This document shows positions 1 to 6,571 of a DNA stretch of 18,272 bases, one piece after another. How positions within the stretch are numbered: the first letter of the stretch is position 1; every line of letters starts with the position of its first letter. The stretch lies in contig DGTC01000054.1 in NCBI GenBank assembly GCA_002394205.1, forward strand, positions 1 through 18,272, given 5' to 3'. Source of the DNA: Lachnospira sp. UBA4346 (GTDB lineage: Bacteria > Bacillota > Clostridia > Lachnospirales > Lachnospiraceae). The position numbers and the translations under genes are program-made. The notes under the pieces are model-generated. The model had not been told where the DNA came from and ran no database searches. It was given only the letters and a program-made list of their open reading frames with translations.

Positions 1-187
1 CTTTTTCGATTGCCCAGTCTTTCATAGCATTTGCAATAACGTCTGCATCAGAAAGAGAGAGTTCTGAAACACCATTCATAGTAGCTTTAAGATTCTTATA
101 AACGTTTTTTGGTAAACGTTCTTTCATAACCGTATCGTTAAATACATTTTCGCCAAAGATGTCTGCAACATTAAATTTTTCGCTCAT
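1..187 (-). CDS. glnN: Type III glutamine synthetase, N-terminal part (runs off the left edge)
   Basis: Reading the minus strand from ATG at 187 gives a 62-residue N-terminus beginning MSEKFNVADIFGENVFND and reaching DWAIEK at the edge. This opening, including the stretch around LPKNVYKNLKATMNG, is the typical start of the large (about 700-residue) type III glutamine synthetase (GlnN/GSIII), which makes glutamine from glutamate, ammonia and ATP in the cytoplasm. All catalytic motifs are outside the window, so the call rests on N-terminal resemblance. A Shine-Dalgarno AAAGGA lies about 10 bases before the ATG. Upstream, on the same strand, a strong terminator-like hairpin ends about 45 bases before the start codon, suggesting the gene is read through or controlled by attenuation. 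The nearest upstream gene on this strand is the sortase. Confidence 0.85.
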   Translation of the reverse strand, partial: MSEKFNVADIFGENVFNDTVMKERLPKNVYKNLKATMNGVSELSLSDADVIANAMKDWAIEK

Positions 188-231
188 AACTTTGTAATCC
201 TTTCTTATCATATATTTCTAATCGCACTAGT

Positions 232-280
232 AAAACGAAAAAAGGCATTCCAATTTATGTAAGTATAAATATGGAACGCC
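232..280 (-). terminator. Intrinsic terminator in the glutamine synthetase leader (possible attenuator)
   Basis: On the minus strand the arms GGCGTTCCA (272-280) and TGGAATGCC (244-252) form a 9-bp stem with one G-U pair, followed by TTTTTT, CG and TTTT (243-232). The mismatch on the plus strand is a wobble pair on the minus strand, which supports function as minus-strand RNA. It lies between the sortase stop at 474 and the synthetase ATG at 187. It could end the sortase transcript, attenuate the synthetase transcript, or both. Confidence 0.75.
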
Positions 281-338
281 GTTGTTCTACTATTCGATTC
301 AAGACAAATTGCTGTCTGTAATTAAGATACCCCATTTG

Positions 339-367
339 ATTATAGAATGCAAGTATTTTTTATAAAA
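339..367 (-). promoter_or_regulatory. Candidate promoter for the type III glutamine synthetase leader
   Basis: On the minus strand a perfect -10 hexamer TATAAT lies at 344-339. The matching -35 position (367-362) reads TTTTAT, a poor match, so a promoter here would need an activator or be weak. It lies upstream of the 232-280 terminator hairpin, so transcripts starting here must pass that hairpin to reach the synthetase. A small stem AGACA/TGTCT with a 6-base loop (302-317) lies in the presumed leader. Confidence 0.35.
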
Positions 368-430
368 AGTTTCGTAAAATTTTAAATTTGTTCTGAATCG
401 TTTTGAAAATGGAAACAATTTCCAATTTCC

Positions 431-453
431 AATGTCGAATGAAGTTCGACGTT
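431..453 (-). other. Short inverted repeat downstream of the sortase gene
   Basis: AATGTCGAA (431-439) and TTCGACGTT (445-453) can form a 9-bp stem with one wobble pair and a 5-base loop, 20 bases past the sortase stop codon. No T-run follows on either strand, so it is a poor intrinsic terminator. It may only stabilise the 3' end of the sortase mRNA. Confidence 0.35.
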
Positions 454-473
454 CAAATTGTGACGGATAAATT

Positions 474-1292
474 TTATTGATTATTTGTAAGCACATCCGA
501 ATCAGAAGAAGAACCGACATAGGTTCCATGTACAATGAATCGTCTGGTGGTATCATTTGTACAGGTCGAGAGTGTTACAACCTGAGTGGTATGTTCTATA
601 GAGATTCCGGTGTCAAACAATGCTTCTTTTTTGCGTTGCAAAGCATAATTTTGCAATGCATTTTCTGTATCAAATCCAAATGTGTAGGTATCGCTGACAG
701 GGTCTGTGATATATGTGCTGAAAATACAGTACTTTCGAATAGAATCGCCGGTATAAATATAGAAGTACCGGTTGTCATCCTGCCCCCAGAAATCAGCAGA
801 GTCATACTTTAGTAATTTGGCAAACATACTGTCATTGCGCATATTATGTCCATACAAAATAACATGTGGACTGTCGATTCCCTGCTGAATTCGATAATCT
901 TCAAAAATGCATCCGTTGGAATTTTCTGTTAAATCAAAGGTATGTGATAAATAGTAATCATTATTATCAGTCTGTACAAGTGGAAGGCGCATATCAAATG
1001 CAGGCATATACAGATAACCGATGCCGTCAGGATTTATCCTTGTAAGCGCAGCGTGGTCATATGTAAATGGAATGATAGTTTCGGAAGGTTGTTCCTGCGA
1101 TTCACTTGTAAATGAAATGGACTGCGGTACGGAAGTGTCTAATACGACATCTTCAATGTGCCCGTAGATATCAGTGCCTTTTTTATATTCTAAGAATATG
1201 TCAATTAACCGGTAAGAAGAATAGCAAAATACACAGATGCATACACATAGAAGCAAAATACGCAGGGTAGAATGTAACTTGTGTTTGTTCAT
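474..1292 (-). CDS. srtB: Class B sortase (membrane-anchored transpeptidase)
   Basis: This is a 272-residue protein with one N-terminal membrane segment (about residues 9-30), a linker, and a sortase domain from about residue 85. Catalytic features are visible: His149 in ILYGHNMRNDSMFAKL, the TLSTC motif with Cys244, and Arg251 in RRFIVHG. The long insertion between His and Cys and the TLSTC form fit class B. Class B enzymes cleave a sorting signal such as NPQTN or a relative and attach the substrate to the cell wall. No protein with such a signal is encoded in the window, so its substrate is unknown. The start is supported by GGAG about 11 bases before ATG. The gene lies downstream of the aldolase, whose terminator separates the two. 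Confidence 0.9.
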   Translation of the reverse strand: MNKHKLHSTLRILLLCVCICVFCYSSYRLIDIFLEYKKGTDIYGHIEDVVLDTSVPQSISFTSESQEQPSETIIPFTYDHAALTRINPDGIGYLYMPAFDMRLPLVQTDNNDYYLSHTFDLTENSNGCIFEDYRIQQGIDSPHVILYGHNMRNDSMFAKLLKYDSADFWGQDDNRYFYIYTGDSIRKYCIFSTYITDPVSDTYTFGFDTENALQNYALQRKKEALFDTGISIEHTTQVVTLSTCTNDTTRRFIVHGTYVGSSSDSDVLTNNQ

Positions 1293-1360
1293 AAATCATA
1301 GTCTCCGTTTTATAAATATGATGTAAATCATGAGAGTGTGACAGTTATTTGTGATGATAT

Positions 1361-1391
1361 GAAAAAGAGGGGCTGATGAATCAACCCCTCT
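1361..1391 (-). terminator. Intrinsic terminator of the aldolase gene
   Basis: AGAGGGG (1366-1372) pairs with CCCCTCT (1385-1391), with three further pairs (TGA/TCA) inside after one mismatch. On the minus strand the stem is followed by TTTTTC. It lies about 50 bases past the aldolase stop and about 70 bases before the sortase start, so the two genes are probably separate transcripts. Confidence 0.85.
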
Positions 1392-1439
1392 GAAATTACA
1401 TACAAACAAATATGTAACGTGACACCAAGTGAATCAGAC

Positions 1440-2303
1440 TCATGCCTTTCCTTCAGATCCAAATAAAGTAATCTTTTCACGAACGATGTCTTTGATAGCT
1501 TCTGTACCAGGAGCTAAGAGCTTACGAGGATCGAAACCTTTACCTTCTAAGTCCTTACCTTCTTCGATGTACTTTCTTGTTGCTGCTGCAAATGCAAGCT
1601 GACATTCTGTGTTAACATTAATTTTGGCAACACCAAGAGAAATTGCCTTCTGAATCATGTCAGATGGAATACCTGTACCACCGTGTAATACAAGTGGCAT
1701 ATCACCAATCTGTTCCTTAACAGCGGCAAGTGTTTCAAAACTTAATCCTGGCCAATTTGCAGGATATTTGCCGTGAATGTTACCGATTCCGGCAGCGAGC
1801 ATTGTAACGCCCAAATCTGCAATTGCTTTACATTCGTTTGGATCGGCACATTCGCCCATACCTACAACACCGTCTTCTTCACCGCCAATGGCACCAACTT
1901 CGGCTTCCAAAGACATACCCTTCTCTTTGCAAATCTTAACAAGTTCAGTAGTCTTTTCGATATTCTCTGCAATTGGATAGTGAGAGCCGTCAAACATGAT
2001 GGAAGAAAAACCAGCTTCGATACATTTCATACAACCTTCAAATGTACCATGATCAAGATGAAGGGCAACTGGAACTGTAATTCCAAGACCTTCAATTAAT
2101 CCGTTCACCATACCGGTAATGGTTTTAAATCCCCCCATATATTTTCCAGCGCCCTCAGATACACCAAGGATAACAGGAGAATTCATTTCCTGTGCTGTAA
2201 GAAGGATTGCCTTAGCCCATTCAAGATTATTGATGTTGAAGTGACCTACGGCGTATTTGCCATCGCGTGCTTTTTCTAGCATATCTTTCGCTGAAACTAA
2301 CAT
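1440..2303 (-). CDS. fba: Class II fructose-1,6-bisphosphate aldolase
   Basis: This 287-residue, zinc-dependent class II aldolase interconverts fructose-1,6-bisphosphate with dihydroxyacetone phosphate and glyceraldehyde-3-phosphate in glycolysis and gluconeogenesis. Asp84-His85 in HLDHG supply the catalytic acid and a zinc ligand; His178 in GNIHGKY and His207 in VLHGGTGIP are the other zinc ligands. Lys227-Asn231 (KINVNTE) fit the phosphate and substrate site. The length is normal for the Bacillus-type short subfamily, though class II relatives for tagatose-bisphosphate cannot be excluded. I chose ATG at 2303 because GGGAGG lies 7 bases upstream; an upstream in-frame TTG at 2318 would lie before this ribosome site. 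A TATAAT at 2338-2333 on the minus strand probably provides the promoter. It is monocistronic with its own terminator. Confidence 0.93.
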   Translation of the reverse strand: MLVSAKDMLEKARDGKYAVGHFNINNLEWAKAILLTAQEMNSPVILGVSEGAGKYMGGFKTITGMVNGLIEGLGITVPVALHLDHGTFEGCMKCIEAGFSSIMFDGSHYPIAENIEKTTELVKICKEKGMSLEAEVGAIGGEEDGVVGMGECADPNECKAIADLGVTMLAAGIGNIHGKYPANWPGLSFETLAAVKEQIGDMPLVLHGGTGIPSDMIQKAISLGVAKINVNTECQLAFAAATRKYIEEGKDLEGKGFDPRKLLAPGTEAIKDIVREKITLFGSEGKA

Positions 2304-2332
2304 AACATTACCTCCCAAATTTAATATACTTT

Positions 2333-2338
2333 ATTATA
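2333..2338 (-). promoter_or_regulatory. Probable -10 element of the aldolase promoter
   Basis: On the minus strand TATAAT lies about 30 bases upstream of the aldolase ATG, in an AT-rich stretch. No good -35 hexamer is seen 16-18 bases upstream, so only the -10 is supported. Confidence 0.5.
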
Positions 2339-2527
2339 TCGCAAATACCAAAAAAAGGAAAGACAATCTATGCACAAAATTGAAAACTTTTGAAGAATTA
2401 AACGATAAAATCTGAGAAAATCTTTCATTCGTGCGCATTTGACAAAAGTTATCAATTATCAATGGCACAGATTTACACGGAAAATATTTCTCAATAATAA
2501 AAGTATGAATATGTGGACAAAGTTATG

Positions 2528-2533
2528 TATAAT
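2528..2533 (+). promoter_or_regulatory. Probable -10 element for the GNAT acetyltransferase gene
   Basis: A perfect TATAAT, directly preceded by TG, lies 46 bases before the acetyltransferase ATG. No convincing -35 is seen at the normal distance. The AT-rich gap 2340-2527 holds no other gene. Confidence 0.45.
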
Positions 2534-2579
2534 AATTGCAGAAATTGTTATTGCGAAATATACGGGAGTGAGGATATAG

Positions 2580-3428
2580 ATGTTTACAGATGTAATTATT
2601 GATTTAAAAAATGAGGAGACTGATAATATAAATCAGTTGCAAATGGCATTAAAGGAGTTTCCGATGCAATTGCATTGCGGGGATGTGTCAGAAATTATGC
2701 CAAAGTTCTCACCGTCAGACAGAAAGATTTTGATTATTACAGGCCACCGGCTGAATCTGCAGACATATGGACAGACAAATTGGCGTGAACAGTGTGCAGT
2801 TTTAGGATATGGAGTGAATTATCAAGGGGAGGCTTCTTATATCATTGAAGATTGGGAAGCATTGACGCAACATTTTTTGGATACTGTATACGCACGGGCA
2901 TTTCACCAGCCGCTTATAATAGGGGAAACCGACAGACTGCAGATTCGTGAAATGACACTTCAGGATTTGGACGATTTATATGAATTGTACGACAGTCTGA
3001 AGGATTGTAAATATATCGAACCATTGTATGAACGGGAGCAGGAAGAAGAATTTACAAGAAATTATATAAATCATATGTATGCATTTTTTCATTATGGATT
3101 ATGGCTGGTATTTCGGAAAGAAGATGGTGTGTTGATTGGCAGAATGGGAATTGAGCATCGTGAGGTTGATGGACAGACACAGTGTGAATTAGGGTATTTG
3201 GTTCATCGAAATGTTCAGAGGCAGGGGTATGCATATGAAGCATGTTCATTTATCTTAGATTATGCAAAAGAAGAATTGGGATTAGAAGAAATTTATACAT
3301 GTATAGATAAAACAAATGCCCCATCGGTAGCATTTGCAAAAAAATTAGGATTTGTACCATATGCAAATGCAATTATCGATGGGGACGATTCCGGACAGAT
3401 ATTCTACCGCAAAGAACTTGGATTATAA
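2580..3428 (+). CDS. GNAT-family N-acetyltransferase with extra N-terminal domain
   Basis: The protein has 282 residues. The C-terminal half (about 112-282) is a GNAT acetyltransferase of the RimJ/RimL-like group: the acetyl-CoA pyrophosphate loop QRQGYA is at 213-218, and the typical NAPSVAFAKKLGF is at 246-258. The first 110 residues are an added domain. Its pattern of hydrophobic strands (KILIITG at 49-55, CAVLGY at 72-77) suggests a small Rossmann- or HAD-like fold without an obvious DxD catalytic motif; this is an inference from pattern only. The acceptor substrate cannot be told. The start is set by GGGAGTGAGG just upstream. The 3' end overlaps the convergent gene at 3423-4103 by 6 bases. 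Confidence 0.82.
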   Translation: MFTDVIIDLKNEETDNINQLQMALKEFPMQLHCGDVSEIMPKFSPSDRKILIITGHRLNLQTYGQTNWREQCAVLGYGVNYQGEASYIIEDWEALTQHFLDTVYARAFHQPLIIGETDRLQIREMTLQDLDDLYELYDSLKDCKYIEPLYEREQEEEFTRNYINHMYAFFHYGLWLVFRKEDGVLIGRMGIEHREVDGQTQCELGYLVHRNVQRQGYAYEACSFILDYAKEELGLEEIYTCIDKTNAPSVAFAKKLGFVPYANAIIDGDDSGQIFYRKELGL

Positions 3429-4103
3429 ATCAAATGCAAAACGGATAAATGATACAGCTGCTTCCGGATGTGCGGCAGATACAACAACGCCGTAGCACGG
3501 AGATTCCATTGTGAAATCTGTATCTGTTTTAATTTTTGTATGACTTAAATTCACGGCAATAGGAATGGATGTACCGTCTTTTTTCGTATAATAGATAATA
3601 TTTTCTTCGCCGATTTTTGAGAGTTGTTCTGCTGTAAGAATCTCCCGTAAATCTTCTAAAAATGGTTCAGCATCTGTTGAAAAATAGTCAATATAATCAA
3701 TGGGTGCAAGGTAGCCGTCCATGGAATGTGTCGAAGCAAGTGTATAAATCTTTGTGCGGCTGACCTGTGCTTCATTATCAAGGAACTGTTCTAACAGAGA
3801 ATAGTTATAATTGCATATTACACGGTGTTTCTTGTTGTCAATTCCTAAATAAGATGCAAAATTTGTTGTAATATAATCAGAGTGATCGTCATATCCGGTC
3901 ATTTTGCCGTCAACCACAACGATACTGCAGTCAGTATCAAAATCATTACGTTTATAAGAATTTACAAAAGAAGCAACTGCAACTATAATAATCGATGCAG
4001 CAAGAAAATAATATTTGTAATATTGGATAATATGTGTAACCTTCTGATCGAAAGTCAGTTCTTTGAATGGTGTTTTGATTTCCTTAATTTTCTCTTTCTT
4101 CAT
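3423..4103 (-). CDS. Uncharacterised membrane-anchored protein
   Basis: This 226-residue protein has a lysine-rich cytoplasmic N-terminus (residues 1-28), one membrane helix (about 31-49) and a large domain of about 175 residues predicted outside the membrane. The N-terminal pattern FKELTFDQKVTHIIQYYKYY before the helix resembles a widespread but functionally unassigned type in Lachnospiraceae. The C-terminus (AAHPEAAVSFIRF) is faintly like extracellular solute-binding proteins, but no lipobox or substrate motif is visible. The start is supported by GGAG 10 bases before ATG. It is divergent from the DUF624 gene, with an inverted repeat between them, and overlaps the acetyltransferase tail to tail. 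No function is claimed. Confidence 0.75.
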   Translation of the reverse strand: MKKEKIKEIKTPFKELTFDQKVTHIIQYYKYYFLAASIIIVAVASFVNSYKRNDFDTDCSIVVVDGKMTGYDDHSDYITTNFASYLGIDNKKHRVICNYNYSLLEQFLDNEAQVSRTKIYTLASTHSMDGYLAPIDYIDYFSTDAEPFLEDLREILTAEQLSKIGEENIIYYTKKDGTSIPIAVNLSHTKIKTDTDFTMESPCYGVVVSAAHPEAAVSFIRFAFDL

Positions 4104-4141
4104 AATTCAATCTCCATTTCTGTTGAAAATATCTAAGGCAA

Positions 4142-4173
4142 CAGTTTGAATTTATATTTTGGAATTCAAACTG
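4142..4173. repeat. Perfect 11-bp inverted repeat in a divergent intergenic region (operator candidate)
   Basis: CAGTTTGAATT (4142-4152) and AATTCAAACTG (4163-4173) are exact reverse complements with a 10-base AT-rich centre. A second small palindrome, GTAAA-G-TTTAC, lies beside it at 4178-4188. No T-run follows on either strand, so it does not look like a terminator. Its place between the divergent starts at 4103 (minus) and 4358 (plus) suggests a regulator binding site. Confidence 0.55.
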
Positions 4174-4250
4174 ATTAGTAAAGTTTACCATAAAATGCAC
4201 AAAAAGATAGTCCTTTTATAAACATTTTACAATTATTTGTTAAAAATACT

Positions 4251-4279
4251 TTGCTTTTTTGTTGTATAAAACGTATAAT
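4251..4279 (+). promoter_or_regulatory. Sigma-A-type promoter for the DUF624 gene
   Basis: TTGCTT (4251-4256), a 17-base spacer and TATAAT (4274-4279) lie about 80 bases before the DUF624 start. The -10 is perfect and the -35 matches at four of six positions. Confidence 0.65.
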
Positions 4280-4357
4280 CATAACAATCGTTTCTATTTA
4301 ATGAAATTAGTTACAAGGAACGAAAGGATACAGATTGAAAGAAAACGGAGGATATCT

Positions 4358-5008
4358 ATGGGATTTTTTAGTATAGATGGAAAATTCTTCCGCGGGTTAA
4401 CAAAAGCGGGCGATTTTTTCATTTTGGCAGTATTAGCGGTAGTCTTTAGTATTCCGATTGTGACGATTGGACCGACACTTACGGCAGTAAATTATGTGGC
4501 GTTAAAGTTGGTACGTGATGAGGAAGGTTATATTTGGAAAGATTTCTGGAAATCATGGAAACAGAATTTTAAGCAGGCATTTATTATTGAATTGATTCTT
4601 GTTGCAGCAGCAGCATTATTTGCAGCCGACATCCGTATCTGTTATTTATGGATGCATAAAGATGGAAGCAACATTGCAAGACTTGTAATGTTTGGTATAT
4701 TTGGATTATGTCTGGTGCTTATAGCAATTACGATTTATGTATTTCCGGTATTGTCAAAGTTTGATAATACCATTCGTGCAACGATGAAAAATGCGCTTGT
4801 ATTATGTATGCATCATTTGCCGCAGACCATTGTGATGCTGATTATTAATGGTGCACTTATTTATTTTTCATTGCGCTATTTTACGGCATTTATTGTAACG
4901 ATTCCATTGATTTTGTATGTAGATTCTTTTATCCTGGCAAGAATTTTCCAGCAGTATATCAAAAAAGACGGAGACAGTGGAAGTGTTCAGGTAATGGATG
5001 GAGAGTAG
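4358..5008 (+). CDS. DUF624 / YesL-family integral membrane protein
   Basis: This is a 216-residue membrane protein. Hydrophobic segments lie at about 20-42, 75-95, 106-132 and 156-188 (the last may be one or two helices). The GPTLTAV at the end of the first helix and the amphipathic WKDFWKSWKQNFKQ at 60-73 are typical of the DUF624/YesL family. In Bacillus and Clostridia such genes are often near carbohydrate uptake genes; the biochemical role is unknown, and no sugar transporter is seen here. I chose ATG at 4358 because GGAGGA lies 6 bases upstream. An upstream in-frame ATG at 4259 has no ribosome site and lies before the -10 hexamer of the proposed promoter. Confidence 0.8.
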   Translation: MGFFSIDGKFFRGLTKAGDFFILAVLAVVFSIPIVTIGPTLTAVNYVALKLVRDEEGYIWKDFWKSWKQNFKQAFIIELILVAAAALFAADIRICYLWMHKDGSNIARLVMFGIFGLCLVLIAITIYVFPVLSKFDNTIRATMKNALVLCMHHLPQTIVMLIINGALIYFSLRYFTAFIVTIPLILYVDSFILARIFQQYIKKDGDSGSVQVMDGE

Positions 5009-5114
5009 CATGGGAAGAGTCGGTGTTTCTTCTATAATATAAAATACAAATCAGAAATATAAACCAGAAAGCATATTTGGTTAAATTGCATAGAGAGGAG
5101 ATATTCATTACATT

Positions 5115-5705
5115 ATGAATAAGAAACATATAACATTGATACTAATCGGAGTGATGCTGCTTGTGCTGCAATTCTATGTAAAGATAGGCGGCGTAAGCGT
5201 TGATGTATGTTCGGATATTTTAGCATTTGTCCTGATAGTCATTGGAATTTGTCCGTTATCAGAACGAAATATTCTCTATAAAAAGGCAAGAAATGTTAGT
5301 TTTATCGGTCTTGTGGCTGCCATTGTATGTCAGGTACTATTCTGCATGAATTGGGGAGACAGTACACAAACAGTAATAACCATCGTTTCTGCAATTACTA
5401 CCGTTTTTACAATTTATTTTTCTTACTATTTTACAGAGGCTCTTATTTTAGAGGCAAAATTTCAGGATAAGGCAGCCGTGACACGTACATTGCGTGTGAC
5501 TTGGGTATTATTTGGTGCATTGAAGTTTGTTCATTATATTGCATTTATGTCAAATGTGTCTATTGCAGGCATTGGTATGCAGATACTTACAGCAGTTAGT
5601 GCCATTTATTATTGTATGCAGGTTCTCACGGCAGGAGAACAGCTGTATATGGAAGGACTTCCAACGGCACATATGGACATGTCTGCGAATAATCGCCGGA
5701 AGTAA
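5115..5705 (+). CDS. Uncharacterised six-helix membrane protein
   Basis: This 196-residue protein is almost wholly hydrophobic, with likely membrane helices at about 5-22, 32-48, 61-79, 84-107, 126-145 and 152-172 and a short hydrophilic tail. No transporter signature, catalytic motif or lipobox is seen. GAGGAG lies 14 bases before the ATG, a rather long gap, but no better in-frame start exists. It follows the DUF624 gene by about 100 bases on the same strand and may share its transcript, which would end at the strong terminator from 5763. The pair may work together at the membrane, but this rests on position only. Confidence 0.72.
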   Translation: MNKKHITLILIGVMLLVLQFYVKIGGVSVDVCSDILAFVLIVIGICPLSERNILYKKARNVSFIGLVAAIVCQVLFCMNWGDSTQTVITIVSAITTVFTIYFSYYFTEALILEAKFQDKAAVTRTLRVTWVLFGALKFVHYIAFMSNVSIAGIGMQILTAVSAIYYCMQVLTAGEQLYMEGLPTAHMDMSANNRRK

Positions 5706-5762
5706 TTTGAATGGTATACGACGTATTGTATTATAGAAAGTATCAATAGAATATTTTAGAGA

Positions 5763-5815
5763 AAAAGGATGTTTATACGAAAAGATATTAAGTATAGACA
5801 TCCTTTTCTTGTTAT
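5763..5815 (+). terminator. Strong intrinsic terminator, likely bidirectional
   Basis: A 16-base stem pairs 5763-5778 with 5792-5807 (only one wobble pair) around a 13-base loop, and is followed by CTTGTTATATTT. The A-run at the 5' base would serve as a T-run for the opposite strand. It closes the DUF624/membrane-protein unit and isolates the PII gene promoter. Confidence 0.85.
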
Positions 5816-5860
5816 ATTTATGTAAAAACATTTATTTTCTTATTTTTTGTATGTTTCAAA

Positions 5861-5888
5861 TTGACTTCCTTTATAAATACAGTATAAT
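5861..5888 (+). promoter_or_regulatory. Sigma-A promoter of the PII gene
   Basis: TTGACT (5861-5866), a 16-base spacer and a perfect TATAAT (5883-5888). Transcription should begin near 5895, giving a leader of about 160 bases before the PII ATG at 6056. Confidence 0.75.
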
Positions 5889-5949
5889 TTAAACAAACAG
5901 CATTTTTATTGCAGTGATACAAATCAGATTTATATATAATATACATAAG

Positions 5950-5989
5950 AGGTATCTGCCCGATTCGGAAAAGTCGCTGGGCGATTCCT
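5950..5989 (+). promoter_or_regulatory. Structured leader hairpin upstream of the PII gene
   Basis: Within the leader, an irregular stem forms: AGG (5950-5952) with CCT (5987-5989), ATC (5954-5956) with GAT (5983-5985), GCCC (5958-5961) with GGGC (5979-5982), and GATT (5962-5965) with AGTC (5972-5975) around the 6-base loop CGGAAA. The bulges are a T-T mismatch, one T, and GCT. It matches no riboswitch class I can recall and has no following T-run. Its place in the leader of a nitrogen-signalling gene makes a regulatory role plausible but unproven. Confidence 0.45.
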
Positions 5990-6055
5990 ATGATGGGATA
6001 TGGAGACAGATAGCGATGATAGGGTATAATCCATTGTCAGAAAGAGAGGAGTCTT

Positions 6056-6394
6056 ATGAAAAAACTAGAAATTATTATTCGTCCGGAACGACTAGATGAT
6101 TTGAAATCTATTTTAAATACATGTGATGCACATGGACTGATGATTTCAAATATTATGGGTTACGGAATCCAGAAAGGACATAAGCAGACGTATAATGGGC
6201 TTGATTTTAATGGAAATCTGCTTCCAAAAGTAAAAGTGGAGACAATTGTGACGGATGAACAGGCAGAGCCGATTATTGATTTGATTATAGATACGATTAA
6301 TACGGGAACACATGGAGATGGAAAAATATTTATTTATGATGTGGCAGATGCAGTGCGAATTCGTACAGGGGAACGTGGAGAAGATGCATTATAA
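6056..6394 (+). CDS. PII-family nitrogen regulatory protein, Phe at the uridylylation position
   Basis: This 112-residue trimeric signalling protein of the GlnB/GlnK type normally senses ATP/ADP and 2-oxoglutarate and binds partners such as AmtB or biosynthetic enzymes. The T-loop region GYGIQKGHKQTYNG leads to LPKVKVE (Lys58 and Lys60 kept), and the ATP-site features GDGKIF and RIRTG are present near the C-terminus. The residue aligned with the uridylylated Tyr51 of enteric GlnB is Phe51, while Tyr46 is kept, so control by uridylylation is unlikely. GAGAGGAG lies 5 bases before ATG. No ammonium transporter gene adjoins it, so it is an orphan PII. It is transcribed alone from the promoter at 5861-5888. 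Confidence 0.93.
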   Translation: MKKLEIIIRPERLDDLKSILNTCDAHGLMISNIMGYGIQKGHKQTYNGLDFNGNLLPKVKVETIVTDEQAEPIIDLIIDTINTGTHGDGKIFIYDVADAVRIRTGERGEDAL

Positions 6395-6436
6395 ACTGTA
6401 AAATTATAAAAGAAATATAAATTTGTGGAATAGGTC

Positions 6437-6463
6437 TAAAGTTTTAAAAGGTATATCCGATAT
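6437..6463 (+). promoter_or_regulatory. SigD (sigma-28) motility promoter
   Basis: TAAA (6437-6440), a spacer of exactly 15 bases, then TCCGATAT (6456-6463). The Bacillus SigD consensus, from established knowledge, is TAAA-N15-GCCGATAT, so 11 of 12 positions agree. It lies about 110 bases upstream of the small gene at 6572. Confidence 0.75.
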
Positions 6464-6571
6464 ACTATGTAGTTAAAACAAATTGACAGATAAGTATTTA
6501 TAAAAGAGTCATATGTGTCTGATATATTTTTATACATACGAAAGCAGAGAGTATAGAAAGGAGCTGAGAGG

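Noticed and set aside
302..317. ANTAR antiterminator hairpin
   Set aside because: The 6-base loop (GCAATT on the minus strand) lacks the expected A at position 1 and G at position 4, and no second matching stem was found.
299..556. Minus-strand open frame of 85 codons overlapping the sortase 3' end
   Set aside because: Out of frame with the sortase, no ribosome site, and its translation shows no domain-like pattern.
2304..2318. Upstream TTG start for the aldolase
   Set aside because: The GGGAGG ribosome site lies downstream of it and serves the ATG at 2303.
5914..6099. Open frame of 61 codons upstream of the PII gene
   Set aside because: It starts at GTG without a ribosome site and overlaps the well-supported PII start; the stretch is better read as a structured leader.
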